Shown: piece by piece, positions 24,575 through 33,120 of the stretch
How the letters are laid out: every line of letters begins with the position of its first letter
How positions within the stretch are numbered: the first letter of the stretch is position 1
From: Mycobacterium sp. Aquia_213
Lineage (GTDB): Bacteria; Actinomycetota; Actinomycetes; Mycobacteriales; Mycobacteriaceae
Direction: 5' to 3'
Length of the DNA stretch: 64,000 nucleotides
Assembly (NCBI RefSeq): GCF_026625985.1
Contig: NZ_CP113116.1
Location: 3,658,001 to 3,722,000 of the forward strand
Made by a program: the position numbers and the translations under genes
Notes under the pieces: model-generated
The model's database searches: none
Told to the model about the DNA's origin: nothing
The model's input: only the letters and a program-made list of their open reading frames with translations

Positions 24575-25423
24575 GTGACCGAAATGGACCGGCGGCGGTT
24601 CCTGGTCGCGCTGGCAGCCACCGTCGCTGTCACGGGGATCTCGTTGTCTACCGCGAACGGCCCCAAAGAAACGGTGGCCCGAGCCGACGTGATCGGATCC
24701 GCGCCCAACCCGGTCGCACCGGCGCCGCCGAAGTTGTTGCCGCCGCCGGGCCCGGAGGCGCGTGTCACCCTGCCCGGCGGCTCTGTGCTCAAACAGCTTC
24801 CCGGCAACGGCGATCTCTTGGCGTGGACGGTCGACGACGGCGTCGACACCGATGTGGTGCGGGCCTACACCCAATTCGCCAAGGACAGTGGCGTGCGGCT
24901 GACCTATTTCGTCACCGGCGTCTTTCGCTCCTGGACGGAGAATGCCGCGCTGCTGCGCCCGCTCGTCGAGTCCGGGCAGATCCAGCTGGCCAACCACACC
25001 TGGACGCATCCGGACCTGACGAAGCTGTCGCCGAAGCAGATCGCCGACGAACTGAAGAGCACGGACGAGTTCCTGCGGACTACCTATGGCGTGGACGCCG
25101 CACCGTATTTCCGTCCGCCGTACGGCCACCACAACGCGGTCGTCGACGCGGTGGCCGCCGACCTCGGCTACCAGGTACCGACGCTGTGGAACGGCGACTT
25201 GCGCGATTCCGCAGTGCTTTCCGAAGACCAAATCGTCAAGCTCGCCGACCAGTACTTCGCGCCGCAAAACATCGTGATCGGCCATCTCAACCACGCACCG
25301 GTCACCCATGTGTACGGGCAGTTGGTGGAGATCATCCGGGCCCGCCAGTTGCGCACCGTCACGCTCAACGATGTTTTCCTCCGAGCCGAAATCCCTTATC
25401 GGACACCGAGTTTCGCTAGCTGA
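24575..25423 (+). CDS. exported polysaccharide deacetylase (NodB domain)
   Basis: 282 residues. The N-terminus MTEMDRRRFLVALAATVAVTG is a likely Tat-type signal (RRRFLVA). A proline-rich linker precedes the NodB domain at ~80-270: TVDDGVD (Asp87-Asp88), HTWTH (His141 and His145 as metal ligands) and RPPYGHHN. The first motif reads TVDDGVD in place of the common TFDDGP. Likely acts on a wall sugar outside the membrane. GTG at 24575 with CAAGGAG upstream. It appears independent of the catabolic operon, 113 bp away. Confidence 0.88.
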   Translation: MTEMDRRRFLVALAATVAVTGISLSTANGPKETVARADVIGSAPNPVAPAPPKLLPPPGPEARVTLPGGSVLKQLPGNGDLLAWTVDDGVDTDVVRAYTQFAKDSGVRLTYFVTGVFRSWTENAALLRPLVESGQIQLANHTWTHPDLTKLSPKQIADELKSTDEFLRTTYGVDAAPYFRPPYGHHNAVVDAVAADLGYQVPTLWNGDLRDSAVLSEDQIVKLADQYFAPQNIVIGHLNHAPVTHVYGQLVEIIRARQLRTVTLNDVFLRAEIPYRTPSFAS

Positions 25424-25432
25424 GCAGCCGTC

Positions 25433-26293
25433 TCAGCCCAGCTGATCGCCAATCTCCTTGGCCGCCTTGATCAGTACGGCCGCCGTGGACGCGTGCTGCG
25501 CGCTGTCGAGCCGGTGCTGTGGAGCGGCCGCATTGAGCGCGAGTCGCAGGCCGGGAGCGCGGGTCGGTATCGGTACCGCGACCGAGGCGACGCCTTCCTC
25601 GCTCTCCTCCCGGTTGATGGCGTAGCCGCGCTCGCGGATGCGGGAGAGCTCGTCCTCCAACTCGGCGCGGCTGCCGATCGAACGCGCGGTGATGCGCTCC
25701 AGTTGCTCGTCGGGCAGCAGCGCATGCAATTCCGGCCGCGACAACTGGGCCAACATGACCTTGCCCGTCGAGGTGCAATGCGCCGGCATCGTGCGGCCCA
25801 ATCGGGAAGCGACCCGGACGGCGGCCGGGCCCTCGACCGCGGCGACGAAACGGACGTTGGCGCCGTCGAGCATCCCGATGTGCGTCGTTTCCCGGAGCTG
25901 GTCGGACAGTCCGCGCATGACCGGTGTGGCGGAGCCCTGAATGTCGATGCGGCTGAAGATCGCAAACGCCACACCGGTGAGCGACGGACCGGGCAGGTAG
26001 GCCTTGGACACCGGGTCCTGGCGGACGAAGCCGCGATAGGTCAGCATCGCCAGCAGCCGGTGCGCGGTGGACGATGCGACACCGAGATAGCGGGTCGCCT
26101 CGCTGAGCCGGATCTGAGGCTGCTCGCCCAGCAGGAGCAGCAGCTTCAGCGCGTTGTCGACCGATTCGATCGGGTACTGCGGCACAAGAGAATCGGCCGC
26201 CGGCTCGTTCGCGGCCTGCCGCTCCTTCTTCTGCACGAGTTCACGGTACTCAGTGGCCGCAATCGCCACACCCGTCTCTGTCCGAGTGGGCAT
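25433..26293 (-). CDS. IclR-family transcriptional regulator
   Basis: 286 residues. The winged HTH spans ~40-105 (LSEATRYLGVASSTAHRLLAML), and the IclR effector domain spans ~115-280 (THIGMLDGANVRFVAAVEGP, ARCTSTGK-like HCTSTGKVMLA, RGYAINREESEEGVASVAVPI). IclR proteins such as PadR/PcaU commonly govern phthalate and protocatechuate genes, so control of the divergent catabolic operons is a reasonable guess. A GGAGG lies 12 bp before the ATG, inside one arm of the inverted repeat at 26300-26379. Confidence 0.9.
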   Translation of the reverse strand: MPTRTETGVAIAATEYRELVQKKERQAANEPAADSLVPQYPIESVDNALKLLLLLGEQPQIRLSEATRYLGVASSTAHRLLAMLTYRGFVRQDPVSKAYLPGPSLTGVAFAIFSRIDIQGSATPVMRGLSDQLRETTHIGMLDGANVRFVAAVEGPAAVRVASRLGRTMPAHCTSTGKVMLAQLSRPELHALLPDEQLERITARSIGSRAELEDELSRIRERGYAINREESEEGVASVAVPIPTRAPGLRLALNAAAPQHRLDSAQHASTAAVLIKAAKEIGDQLG

Positions 26294-26299
26294 GCAATC

Positions 26300-26379
26300 T
26301 GCCCGCCTCCGAGCGACAACGCCGCGTCGGCGACACGACGGCCCCCATCAACTCCTCAGTTGTCGCTCAGAGGCGGGCA
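26300..26379. repeat. large inverted repeat between permease and iclR genes
   Basis: Arms of 21 bp (26300-26320 and 26359-26379) matching at all but one position, starting TGCCCGCCTC and ending GAGGCGGGCA, with a 38-base loop that itself holds a weak GC repeat. In a minus-strand transcript running from the permease gene, the hairpin would enclose the iclR ribosome site. It could be a terminator, a translational switch or a MITE-like element. Confidence 0.7.
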
Positions 26380-26433
26380 TAACGGCAACCGCCTCCGCCG
26401 AAGGCCATCGACAGCCACCCCGGGCCGCACGCC

Positions 26434-27495
26434 TCACAGCACGCTCAGGACCGACGCGCCGAGCAACCCCGCCACGACGACCACGACCGTTGCTGTCGCG
26501 ATGGCCTTCCATCCGAAGCTGCGCGCGACCATTGCGACACCGGGCACGCTGATGGCGGGCAGGGTGATCAGCAGCGCCCCGAGCGTGCCCGACGAGGCGC
26601 CCAACAGTGCCAGGCTCTGCAGGATCGGTATCTCCCCCGCCGTCGGAATGACCAGCAGCGTGCCGACGATCGCGGCGAGCAGAACGATCAGCAGGCCTTG
26701 GTGCCCAGGGCGAGTCAGCGTCACCAGCCACCCGCGGAACGCCCCGACGACAAGCACCATGATCGCGTATTCCGGCAACAGCACCAGACACAAGCAGAGC
26801 AGTGAGCGCACGAATCGTGCTGCGGCCCCGGCAGATTCGTCATCATCCGGCGCGATCGCGTCAGTCGGCGGTGGTCCGACCCCGCGGGCACCGGTGACCA
26901 GTCCCACCGCCACCCCAACGCCGATTACCGTCGCGATGCCGACGACTGCCCTGGTCAGCGACCATTGCCAGGGAGCCACGAAGAACAGGAAAACCAGTAC
27001 CGCGGGATTCAGCAACGGGTTCCCGAGCCAGTAGGCGATGGCCGCGGTGCGCGTGACGCCGTTGCGCCGCAACGTAACAGCAACCGGCGCGGCACAGCAC
27101 GTGCACATCATCGATGGAGTGCTCGCGACTCCCCCGGCCAGCGCGCTCGAGACCAAACCGCGCCGGTTCAACACCCGCGGCAGCCACGCCCGCGGCACCA
27201 GCGCCTGCACCGAGGAACTGATCAGCAGCGCCACCACCAGCGCCGGCCAAATCGAGGCAAAGTACGCGTGAAAAAACGTCGTCGCCGCGTGCCACGTCGG
27301 AGCGTCCCCGGCCCGCACGCCACCGACCGCCAGGATGCTCGACCCCGACCAGTGATGAGTCCGCTGCGCCGCCAAGGCTTTGCCGACATACGGCGTCCAC
27401 TTCGCCCACAGCAGACCGACCACGAACACACCCAACGTGACGAGAACGCCTATTGTGACGCTCGTGCGACCCCGGCTCGAGGTGCGTTCAGACAT
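26434..27495 (-). CDS. YraQ/ArsP-type permease
   Basis: 353 residues, about eight to nine membrane helices. The diagnostic motif STPSMMCTCCAAPVAVTLRRNG matches the DUF318 permeases, whose vicinal cysteines in ArsP bind trivalent organoarsenicals. A second conserved block, VIPTAGEIPILQSLALLG, lies near residue 290. The ATG at 27495 overlaps the upstream fadD stop by 8 bp, so it is cotranscribed with the synthetase. The exported compound is unknown. Confidence 0.85.
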   Translation of the reverse strand: MSERTSSRGRTSVTIGVLVTLGVFVVGLLWAKWTPYVGKALAAQRTHHWSGSSILAVGGVRAGDAPTWHAATTFFHAYFASIWPALVVALLISSSVQALVPRAWLPRVLNRRGLVSSALAGGVASTPSMMCTCCAAPVAVTLRRNGVTRTAAIAYWLGNPLLNPAVLVFLFFVAPWQWSLTRAVVGIATVIGVGVAVGLVTGARGVGPPPTDAIAPDDDESAGAAARFVRSLLCLCLVLLPEYAIMVLVVGAFRGWLVTLTRPGHQGLLIVLLAAIVGTLLVIPTAGEIPILQSLALLGASSGTLGALLITLPAISVPGVAMVARSFGWKAIATATVVVVVAGLLGASVLSVL

Positions 27496-29128
27496 CTTGT
27501 GCGGCTTGGGCTTTCGCCCACCGGTAGTCGGCCTTGCCGGACGGTGACCGTTGCAGACGGTCGCGGAAGACAACCGCCTTCGGCAGCTTGTAGCGCGCGA
27601 TATGACGAGCTGCCTCGGCGACGATGCTGTCGGGGTCGGCGTGCTGCCCGTCGGCCAGCGCGACGATCGCGACGACTTCGTTTCCCCACCGGGTGCTGGG
27701 TCGGCTCGTCACCACCACGTCGTACACCGCCGGGTGCTCGGCGATCGCGGCCTCGACCTCTTCGGCGAAGATCTTCTCGCCCCCGGAATTGATCGTCACC
27801 GAATCGCGGCCCAGCAGCTCGATCTCGCCGTCGGCGAACCAGCGGGCACGATCGCCGGGCACCGAGTGCCGGATCCCTTCGATCACCGGAAACGTCCGCG
27901 AGGTCTTTTCCGCATCCCCCAGATATCCCAGCGGGATCTGGCCCTGCTGGGCGAGCCAGCCGATCTCGTCGGCGCCCGGCGACAGGATCCGGGTCAGGTC
28001 CTCGCTGACCACCACGGCACCCGGGTTCGGGGCGAAGCGGCCGGTCGCGCTCTTCTGGCGATTGGAGGCCTGGACCATCTGGGCCCCGGATTCCGAGGCG
28101 CCACCCGCGTCCAGGATCGTCAGGTGCGGCAGTAGGTCCAGGAAACGCTGCTTGAGCGGTGCGCTGAGCGCGGCCCCGCCGGTGACCACGACGAGCAGCC
28201 CGGACAGGTCGTAATCCCCGGACTCGAGTTCGTCGAGCAGCGGCCGCCCGAAGGCGTCGCCGACGAAGGACACCGACATCACCCGTTCACGGCTGGCCAG
28301 CGCCAACGCCTCGGCCGGATCGAAGTGGGTGGTCGTCGGAGCCATCACGAACGGCCGGCCGCCACACAGGCTGATGAAGGACGCCCACTGCGCCGCGCCG
28401 TGCATCAGCGGTGCGCACGTCATCGAGCCGGGCCCCTGCAGCCGTGATCGCTCGACGACGTCCTCCAGGCTGGTCACCGGCTCGCCACCCCACGCCGGCC
28501 GTCCGCCCATCGCGTTCATGTAAATGTCGTGCTGGCGCCACAACACCGCCTTGGGCATCCCGGTGGTGCCGCCGGTGTAGAGGATGTAGAGATCGTCGGG
28601 CGACAACGCAACATCCAGCGGCTCGTCGGACACCGACGCCAGCAGCTCCTCGTAGCGCACCGCCCCGGGCAACGGGGCGTTTCCGGACTCGTCGTCGACG
28701 TGGATCAGCCGCATCGGCGGCAGCTGAGATTTCTGCAGCGCCCCGGCTAGCGTCGGGCCGAACCGCGCCTGATAGATGACCGCTTCCGCACCGGCATTGC
28801 CCAGCAGATAGACCAATTCGTCGGCGACGTAGCGATAGTTCACGTTGAACGGGGCAACCCGCGCCAGGTACGCGCCGAGCATGCCCTCGAGGAACTCGTT
28901 GCAGTTGGCCATATACAGCCCGAGATGACTCTGCCCCGATTCGTGCGGCGCCAGCTCGTGGCGCTCGCGGTGCGCGCCCAGCCCCCATGAGTGCAGTGCC
29001 CGTGCGAGCCGCCGGGCGCGTTCGTGAGTTTGCGAGAAAGTGAATCGTCGGTGTCCAAATACAATGCAGTCGCGATCGGGATTGGCGGCCGCCACAGCCG
29101 AGAACACTTGGGCGAGATTGAATTCCAT
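27488..29128 (-). CDS. acyl-CoA synthetase (FadD family)
   Basis: Activates a carboxylic acid to acyl-AMP and then acyl-CoA. 546 residues with the adenylation signature LYILYTGGTTGMPKAV near 180, the A5-like GGASESG, the A8 region RWFADGEIELLGRDSVTINSGGEKIFAEEVE, and the A10 lysine in LQRSPSGKADY. The motif IYMNAMGG resembles the FadD19/FadD17 steroid-side-chain group. First gene of a fadD-permease unit. Substrate not determinable. Confidence 0.93.
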   Translation of the reverse strand: MEFNLAQVFSAVAAANPDRDCIVFGHRRFTFSQTHERARRLARALHSWGLGAHRERHELAPHESGQSHLGLYMANCNEFLEGMLGAYLARVAPFNVNYRYVADELVYLLGNAGAEAVIYQARFGPTLAGALQKSQLPPMRLIHVDDESGNAPLPGAVRYEELLASVSDEPLDVALSPDDLYILYTGGTTGMPKAVLWRQHDIYMNAMGGRPAWGGEPVTSLEDVVERSRLQGPGSMTCAPLMHGAAQWASFISLCGGRPFVMAPTTTHFDPAEALALASRERVMSVSFVGDAFGRPLLDELESGDYDLSGLLVVVTGGAALSAPLKQRFLDLLPHLTILDAGGASESGAQMVQASNRQKSATGRFAPNPGAVVVSEDLTRILSPGADEIGWLAQQGQIPLGYLGDAEKTSRTFPVIEGIRHSVPGDRARWFADGEIELLGRDSVTINSGGEKIFAEEVEAAIAEHPAVYDVVVTSRPSTRWGNEVVAIVALADGQHADPDSIVAEAARHIARYKLPKAVVFRDRLQRSPSGKADYRWAKAQAAQDV

Positions 29129-29224
29129 TGACTCTCCTCACGCCGAGCGATCCGGCGTGAGCCACGCTACAACAGCGTTTCGCGGCGGATATCGCGCATC
29201 AGAATTCGGATCGGGATTAGTCTC

Positions 29225-30067
29225 GTGGGCGTGTACGGGGCTAGTGAGGCCGGATACCGCCGATTCGTCGCCATCGGTGATAGCCAGACCGAGGGCCTAT
29301 GGGATGGTGACGAAACCACCGGCCTGCTGGGATTTGCCGACCGACTCGCCGTCATGCTCGATTCGCTCTACCCGGGGTTGCAATACGCCAACCTCGCGAT
29401 CCGCAGCAAGCGGCTGAGCGACGTGCTCCGAGAGCAGGTCCCGCAGGCGCTGGCGATGCAGCCGGATCTGATCACGGTGTGCGCAGGGATGAACGACGTC
29501 ATCCAGCCCGGGCGAACCTTCCCCAATGCCCTTGCCGAGCTCGATATCCTCTACGCGGCGCTCGCCACATCGGGCGCGACGGTGGTGACGACGACGTTCC
29601 CGAACGTCGCGCAATTCCTCCCGTTCGGCCGGATCGTGTCAAAGCGGCTTGCCCGCATCAACAATGCGATCACCGAGGCCGCCGAGCGTCACGGGTTCCG
29701 GCTCGTCGATCTGTTCAACGCGGCATCGATGCGCGATTGGGACACGTGGAGTTACGATCGCGTCCACGCGTCCCCGAAAGGGCACATCTTGTTCGCCGCC
29801 GCGGCCGCGGAAGCTCTGAATTTGCCTAACAGCAGCCATGATTGGGCCATGCCGCACCCCGACCCCACGCAGTTGTCGGTCACGCCCGGCGGCTACGGAA
29901 AGCTGCGCTGGACGCAGGAGAACTTCTTCCCTTGGGTCTGGCGCCGGATGCGCGGCCTGTCCGCGGCCGACGGGCGATTCCCCAAACGCCCGGAGTTGGA
30001 GCCCGTCCGCGTCCTGGATGACGCCGCGCCCACCGACGACATTGCGGCCCGCGGCCCGCATCCCTGA
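29225..30067 (+). CDS. SGNH/GDSL-family hydrolase
   Basis: 280 residues from the GTG at 29225. Block I is VAIGDSQTEG (catalytic Ser), the block II Gly lies in NLAIRSKR, block III is VCAGMNDV (Asn), and block V is DRVHASPKGH (Asp/His). No signal peptide, so a cytosolic esterase or acetylhydrolase is likely. A C-terminal extension of ~75 residues (GGYGKLRWTQENFFPWVWRRMRG) is common in actinobacterial homologues. It precedes dedA by 14 bp. Confidence 0.9.
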   Translation: MGVYGASEAGYRRFVAIGDSQTEGLWDGDETTGLLGFADRLAVMLDSLYPGLQYANLAIRSKRLSDVLREQVPQALAMQPDLITVCAGMNDVIQPGRTFPNALAELDILYAALATSGATVVTTTFPNVAQFLPFGRIVSKRLARINNAITEAAERHGFRLVDLFNAASMRDWDTWSYDRVHASPKGHILFAAAAAEALNLPNSSHDWAMPHPDPTQLSVTPGGYGKLRWTQENFFPWVWRRMRGLSAADGRFPKRPELEPVRVLDDAAPTDDIAARGPHP

Positions 30068-30081
30068 GGCATCCTTGACCC

Positions 30082-30747
30082 ATGAACGTCGAGGCTTTGC
30101 TGCATTCCATCCCACCGCTCGCGGTCTACCTCGTGGTCGGGGGTGTGGTCGGGGTGGAAAGCCTGGGTGTGCCGCTTCCCGGCGAGATCGTTCTGGTCAG
30201 CGCGGCGCTGATGTCGTCTCATCACGACCTTGCCGTCAACCCGATCGGTGTCGGCGTCGCCGCGGTGATCGGCGCGGTGATCGGCGATTCGATCGGCTAC
30301 TCGATCGGGCGTCGCTTCGGCATGGGGCTCTTCGACAGGCTGGGCCGGCGCTTCCCGAAGCACTTCGGTCCGGGGCACGTCATGCTGGCCGAGCGCCTGT
30401 TCGATCGCTGGGGAATCCGGGCGGTGTTCTTCGGGCGCTTCATCGCGCTGCTACGGATCTTTGCCGGGCCGCTGGCCGGCGCGCTGAAAATGCACTACCA
30501 GCGGTTCCTGGCCGCCAATGTCTCGGGCGCCATCTGCTGGGCGGGGGGCACCACCGCGCTGGTTTATTTCGCGGGCATGGCCGCCGAACGATGGCTGGAG
30601 CGGTTCTCCTGGATCGCGCTTGTCATCGCGATCATTGTCGGCCTCATCGCCGCAATCTTGCTGCGCGAACGCACATCTCGCGCGATCGCCGAACTCGAGG
30701 CCGAACACGCCGCGCAGCACGGAAGCACCGCCGCCGACCCGGCTTGA
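30082..30747 (+). CDS. dedA: DedA-family membrane protein (Rv2637-like)
   Basis: 221 residues, membrane protein of the DedA/SNARE-associated (VTT) superfamily, which is linked to lipid-carrier flipping. Family motifs: VESLGVPLPGEIVL near residue 28, GDSIGYSIGRRFG, and GRFIALLRIFAGPLAGALKM near 118. It is followed, after an inserted tetR gene, by a STAS gene, matching the Rv2637-Rv2638 pair of M. tuberculosis. Confidence 0.92.
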   Translation: MNVEALLHSIPPLAVYLVVGGVVGVESLGVPLPGEIVLVSAALMSSHHDLAVNPIGVGVAAVIGAVIGDSIGYSIGRRFGMGLFDRLGRRFPKHFGPGHVMLAERLFDRWGIRAVFFGRFIALLRIFAGPLAGALKMHYQRFLAANVSGAICWAGGTTALVYFAGMAAERWLERFSWIALVIAIIVGLIAAILLRERTSRAIAELEAEHAAQHGSTAADPA

Positions 30748-30754
30748 CTGCTCG

Positions 30755-30777
30755 GGCGGCCGAGCTAGCCGGCCGCC
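30755..30777. terminator. GC-rich stem between convergent dedA and tetR
   Basis: GGCGGCC (30755-30761), 9-base loop, GGCCGCC (30771-30777). It lies at the junction of two convergent genes, the second arm just inside the tetR 3' end. There is no U-run, as is usual for mycobacterial terminators. Confidence 0.5.
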
Positions 30778-31385
30778 TCCTCGATCTCGACAACGGTCGC
30801 CGGCCGGTGTTGCTCGATCAGAACAATCGCCATCTTCTGGGCGCGCCGAGCGGCCTCCAGGTCGCCGACGGCCGCCAGCACGATGGCCCCCTTCATCAGG
30901 ATGTGCCACGACGAGGCGAAGTCCTCGACGTCGGTGAGCCCGGCCGCCAGCGCCCGGCGGTGCACGATGTCGCGGACGTGTTCGATGTGCGCGATGCTGG
31001 CTTGCCCGGCGGGGTGATCGGCGCCGAGCTCCAGCAGCACATTGATGAACGAGCAGCCTTCAAAGCCGTCGCGGAGCTGGAACCACTCGTGCATGACGTC
31101 AAAGATCGCCAACAGCTGTTCCTCGGGCGTCGTGCCGCGCTGCTCGGACTGCGCCTCGATCAGCCCGTGCGTCCAGATCTGTTCGCGGCGCTCCAGGACG
31201 GCCAGCACGAGGTCGTTCTTCGTCGCGAAATGCCGGTACAGAGTCGCCTTGGCCACGCCGGCCCGCTCGATCACCTCATCGGTGCCGACCGCACGAATTC
31301 CACGCCGGCTGAACAGCTCATATGCCGCATTCAGAATACGTTCATGGGCAGACGGAGCGGCAGGCACGATATCGGAGGTTGCCAT
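30765..31385 (-). CDS. TetR-family regulator
   Basis: 206 residues from the ATG at 31385 (MATSDIVPAAPSAHERIL). The HTH is TDEVIERAGVAKATLYRHFATKNDLV; the ligand domain includes EGCSFINVLLELG, typical of the AcrR/YcdC-like group. It sits between dedA and the STAS gene and diverges from the latter over an AGACAG-N6-CTGTCT repeat, so autoregulation is likely. The frame runs back to 31415, but the extra residues are unconvincing. Confidence 0.9.
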   Translation of the reverse strand: MATSDIVPAAPSAHERILNAAYELFSRRGIRAVGTDEVIERAGVAKATLYRHFATKNDLVLAVLERREQIWTHGLIEAQSEQRGTTPEEQLLAIFDVMHEWFQLRDGFEGCSFINVLLELGADHPAGQASIAHIEHVRDIVHRRALAAGLTDVEDFASSWHILMKGAIVLAAVGDLEAARRAQKMAIVLIEQHRPATVVEIEEAAG

Positions 31386-31419
31386 ATTTCGGCTTACGAT
31401 ACTCTTAGCCGCCACAGGT

Positions 31420-31437
31420 AGACAGACCGCCCTGTCT
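31420..31437. promoter_or_regulatory. TetR-type operator between tetR and STAS gene
   Basis: AGACAG-ACCGCC-CTGTCT, perfect 6-base arms, 35 bp upstream of the tetR ATG and about 105 bp upstream of the STAS gene. The AGAC..GTCT half-site is common for AcrR-like regulators, supporting autoregulation by the adjacent protein. Confidence 0.7.
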
Positions 31438-31540
31438 CGTTATACAAAGGAGATCCGCAGGTTCGCGGAAAGTCTGTCTTCAGACCCCAGGACGGACATC
31501 CATCGCGGCGCCATCGGTGCCGGTCGATTAGGAGTCCCAA

Positions 31541-31972
31541 ATGAAGACATTTACCGATCTCGCTCCCCCCGCGTCTAGCCCGCGTTTGATGCTCAGCACC
31601 CGGCTGGTCTACGAGCTTGGCGATCCGCACAGCACGCTGCGGGCGACCACAGATCGCCGCGGCGCGGCCGTGCTCATCTATGCGGGCGGCGAGATCGACG
31701 CCTGCAACGAAGAAACCTGGCGCCGCCTGGTCAGCGAGGCGGCCGGCGTCGTCACGGGCCAAGGCCCGCTGATCGTTGACGTCACCGGACTGGATTTCAT
31801 GGCCTGCTGCGCGGTCGAGGTGCTGGCCGAGCAAGCAGAAATCCTCCGCCGGCGCGGGGTCGAACTGCGGTTGGTCAGCCCGCAGCGGATCGTTTCCCGA
31901 ATTGTCGACGCGTGCGGGCTCAGCGCCGTGCTGCCCATCTACCCGACCGCCGACTCCGCGCTGGCTCGGTAG
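31541..31972 (+). CDS. STAS-domain anti-sigma factor antagonist-like protein (Rv2638-like)
   Basis: 143 residues with a SpoIIAA-type STAS fold at ~40-140 (RGAAVLIYAGGEIDACNEETW, PLIVDVTGLDFMACC, RLVSPQRIVSRIVDACGL). The segment that normally carries the phosphorylated serine (DSSG in SpoIIAA) reads MACCAV, with Cys89 and Cys90; Cys55 and Cys125 are also present. It therefore should not be switched by serine phosphorylation. In M. tuberculosis RsfA, a related protein, a disulfide controls activity. ATG 31541 with AGGAG upstream. Confidence 0.85.
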   Translation: MKTFTDLAPPASSPRLMLSTRLVYELGDPHSTLRATTDRRGAAVLIYAGGEIDACNEETWRRLVSEAAGVVTGQGPLIVDVTGLDFMACCAVEVLAEQAEILRRRGVELRLVSPQRIVSRIVDACGLSAVLPIYPTADSALAR

Positions 31973-32026
31973 CGACATACATTGAGCCACAGTCGCCTTC
32001 TCGGGCCGAAAGGCTGATCGGGCTGG

Positions 32027-33115
32027 ATGCGTCACGTACCCACCTTCGGCGTGGAGGAGGAGTTCCTTCTCGTCGACCCCGAGACCGGCGAACCGGCGCC
32101 ACGAAATAACGAGGTGGCCGCGGCGGCCCAGCGTCGTGGCGTGCAGCTGCAGCTGGAATTGACCAGCTGCCAAGTCGAAACCACCTCAGGTGTGGCCGCG
32201 AGCAGCGCGGAACTCGGTGCGGAACTCACACTGCTGCGGCGCACCGCGGCGCAGGCCGCCGAGGCCACTGGAGTACGGCTGCTGGCCCTGGGGCTACCGC
32301 CCGTCACACCGCACGAATTTCCCGTCACCGACACCGAGCGTTATCGGGAGATCGGTGAAAAGTACGGGATGGTCGCGCATGAGCAAGGTATCTGTGGATG
32401 CCACGTGCACGTCGAGGTACCCGGCCGGGCGGCCGCCATCAAGGTCAGCAACTGGCTGCGACCGTGGCTGCCGTCTTTGCTTGCGCTGTCAGCGAATTCG
32501 GCGCTGTATCGCAATACCGACACCGGCTACGCCAGTTGGCGCAGCATCCTGTGGCGGCGCTGGCCGGCCGCCGGCGCGCCGCCGTTCTTCGCCTCGCCGG
32601 AGCAGTACGACCGCACTGTGCGCATGCTGATCGACAGCGGGGTGATCCTCGATCGCAAGATGGTCTATTGGGACGTGCGCCCGTCGGCGAACTTCCCGAC
32701 GGTCGAGGTGCGGGTGGCCGACGTACCGGCGACGGTCGAGGAGACGGTGCTGCTTGCCACGTTCATCCGGGCCGCGGTGATGACGGCGCTCGAGGCCGAC
32801 GGCCGCGGCGATGACGGCGGGCGGCTGCCGCCGGCCGTGCTGCGGGCGGCGTACTGGAAGGCCGCCCACGACGGACTGTCCGGACACTTGATCGACTCGG
32901 TCGACAGCGCGGTGCCGGCGCGTCAACGACTGGACGCACTGGTACGACGGATCCGCCCGGCGCTGGACGAACTCGGCGAATACGACCGCGTCACCGAAGA
33001 ACTCGACCGCATCATGGCGCAGGGCAATGGCGCGATGCGGCAGCGCGAGGCCTGGCAACGGCGCGGCGACATGATGGACGTCATCAACCAGGCCGCGGCC
33101 GTCACTGCGGGCTGA
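32027..33115 (+). CDS. carboxylate-amine ligase (YbdK/GCS2 family)
   Basis: 362 residues. Glutamate-cysteine-ligase type 2 fold: N-terminal TFGVEEEFLLVDPETGE, substrate segment LELTSCQVETTSG, metal region CGCHVHVEVP and the C-terminal NFPTVEVRVADVPAT. Members show weak gamma-glutamylcysteine ligase activity, but mycobacteria use mycothiol, so the true substrate is open. Rv0433 is the likely M. tuberculosis relative. It ends 5 bp from the convergent tauE gene. Confidence 0.9.
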   Translation: MRHVPTFGVEEEFLLVDPETGEPAPRNNEVAAAAQRRGVQLQLELTSCQVETTSGVAASSAELGAELTLLRRTAAQAAEATGVRLLALGLPPVTPHEFPVTDTERYREIGEKYGMVAHEQGICGCHVHVEVPGRAAAIKVSNWLRPWLPSLLALSANSALYRNTDTGYASWRSILWRRWPAAGAPPFFASPEQYDRTVRMLIDSGVILDRKMVYWDVRPSANFPTVEVRVADVPATVEETVLLATFIRAAVMTALEADGRGDDGGRLPPAVLRAAYWKAAHDGLSGHLIDSVDSAVPARQRLDALVRRIRPALDELGEYDRVTEELDRIMAQGNGAMRQREAWQRRGDMMDVINQAAAVTAG

Positions 33116-33120
33116 TCGCG

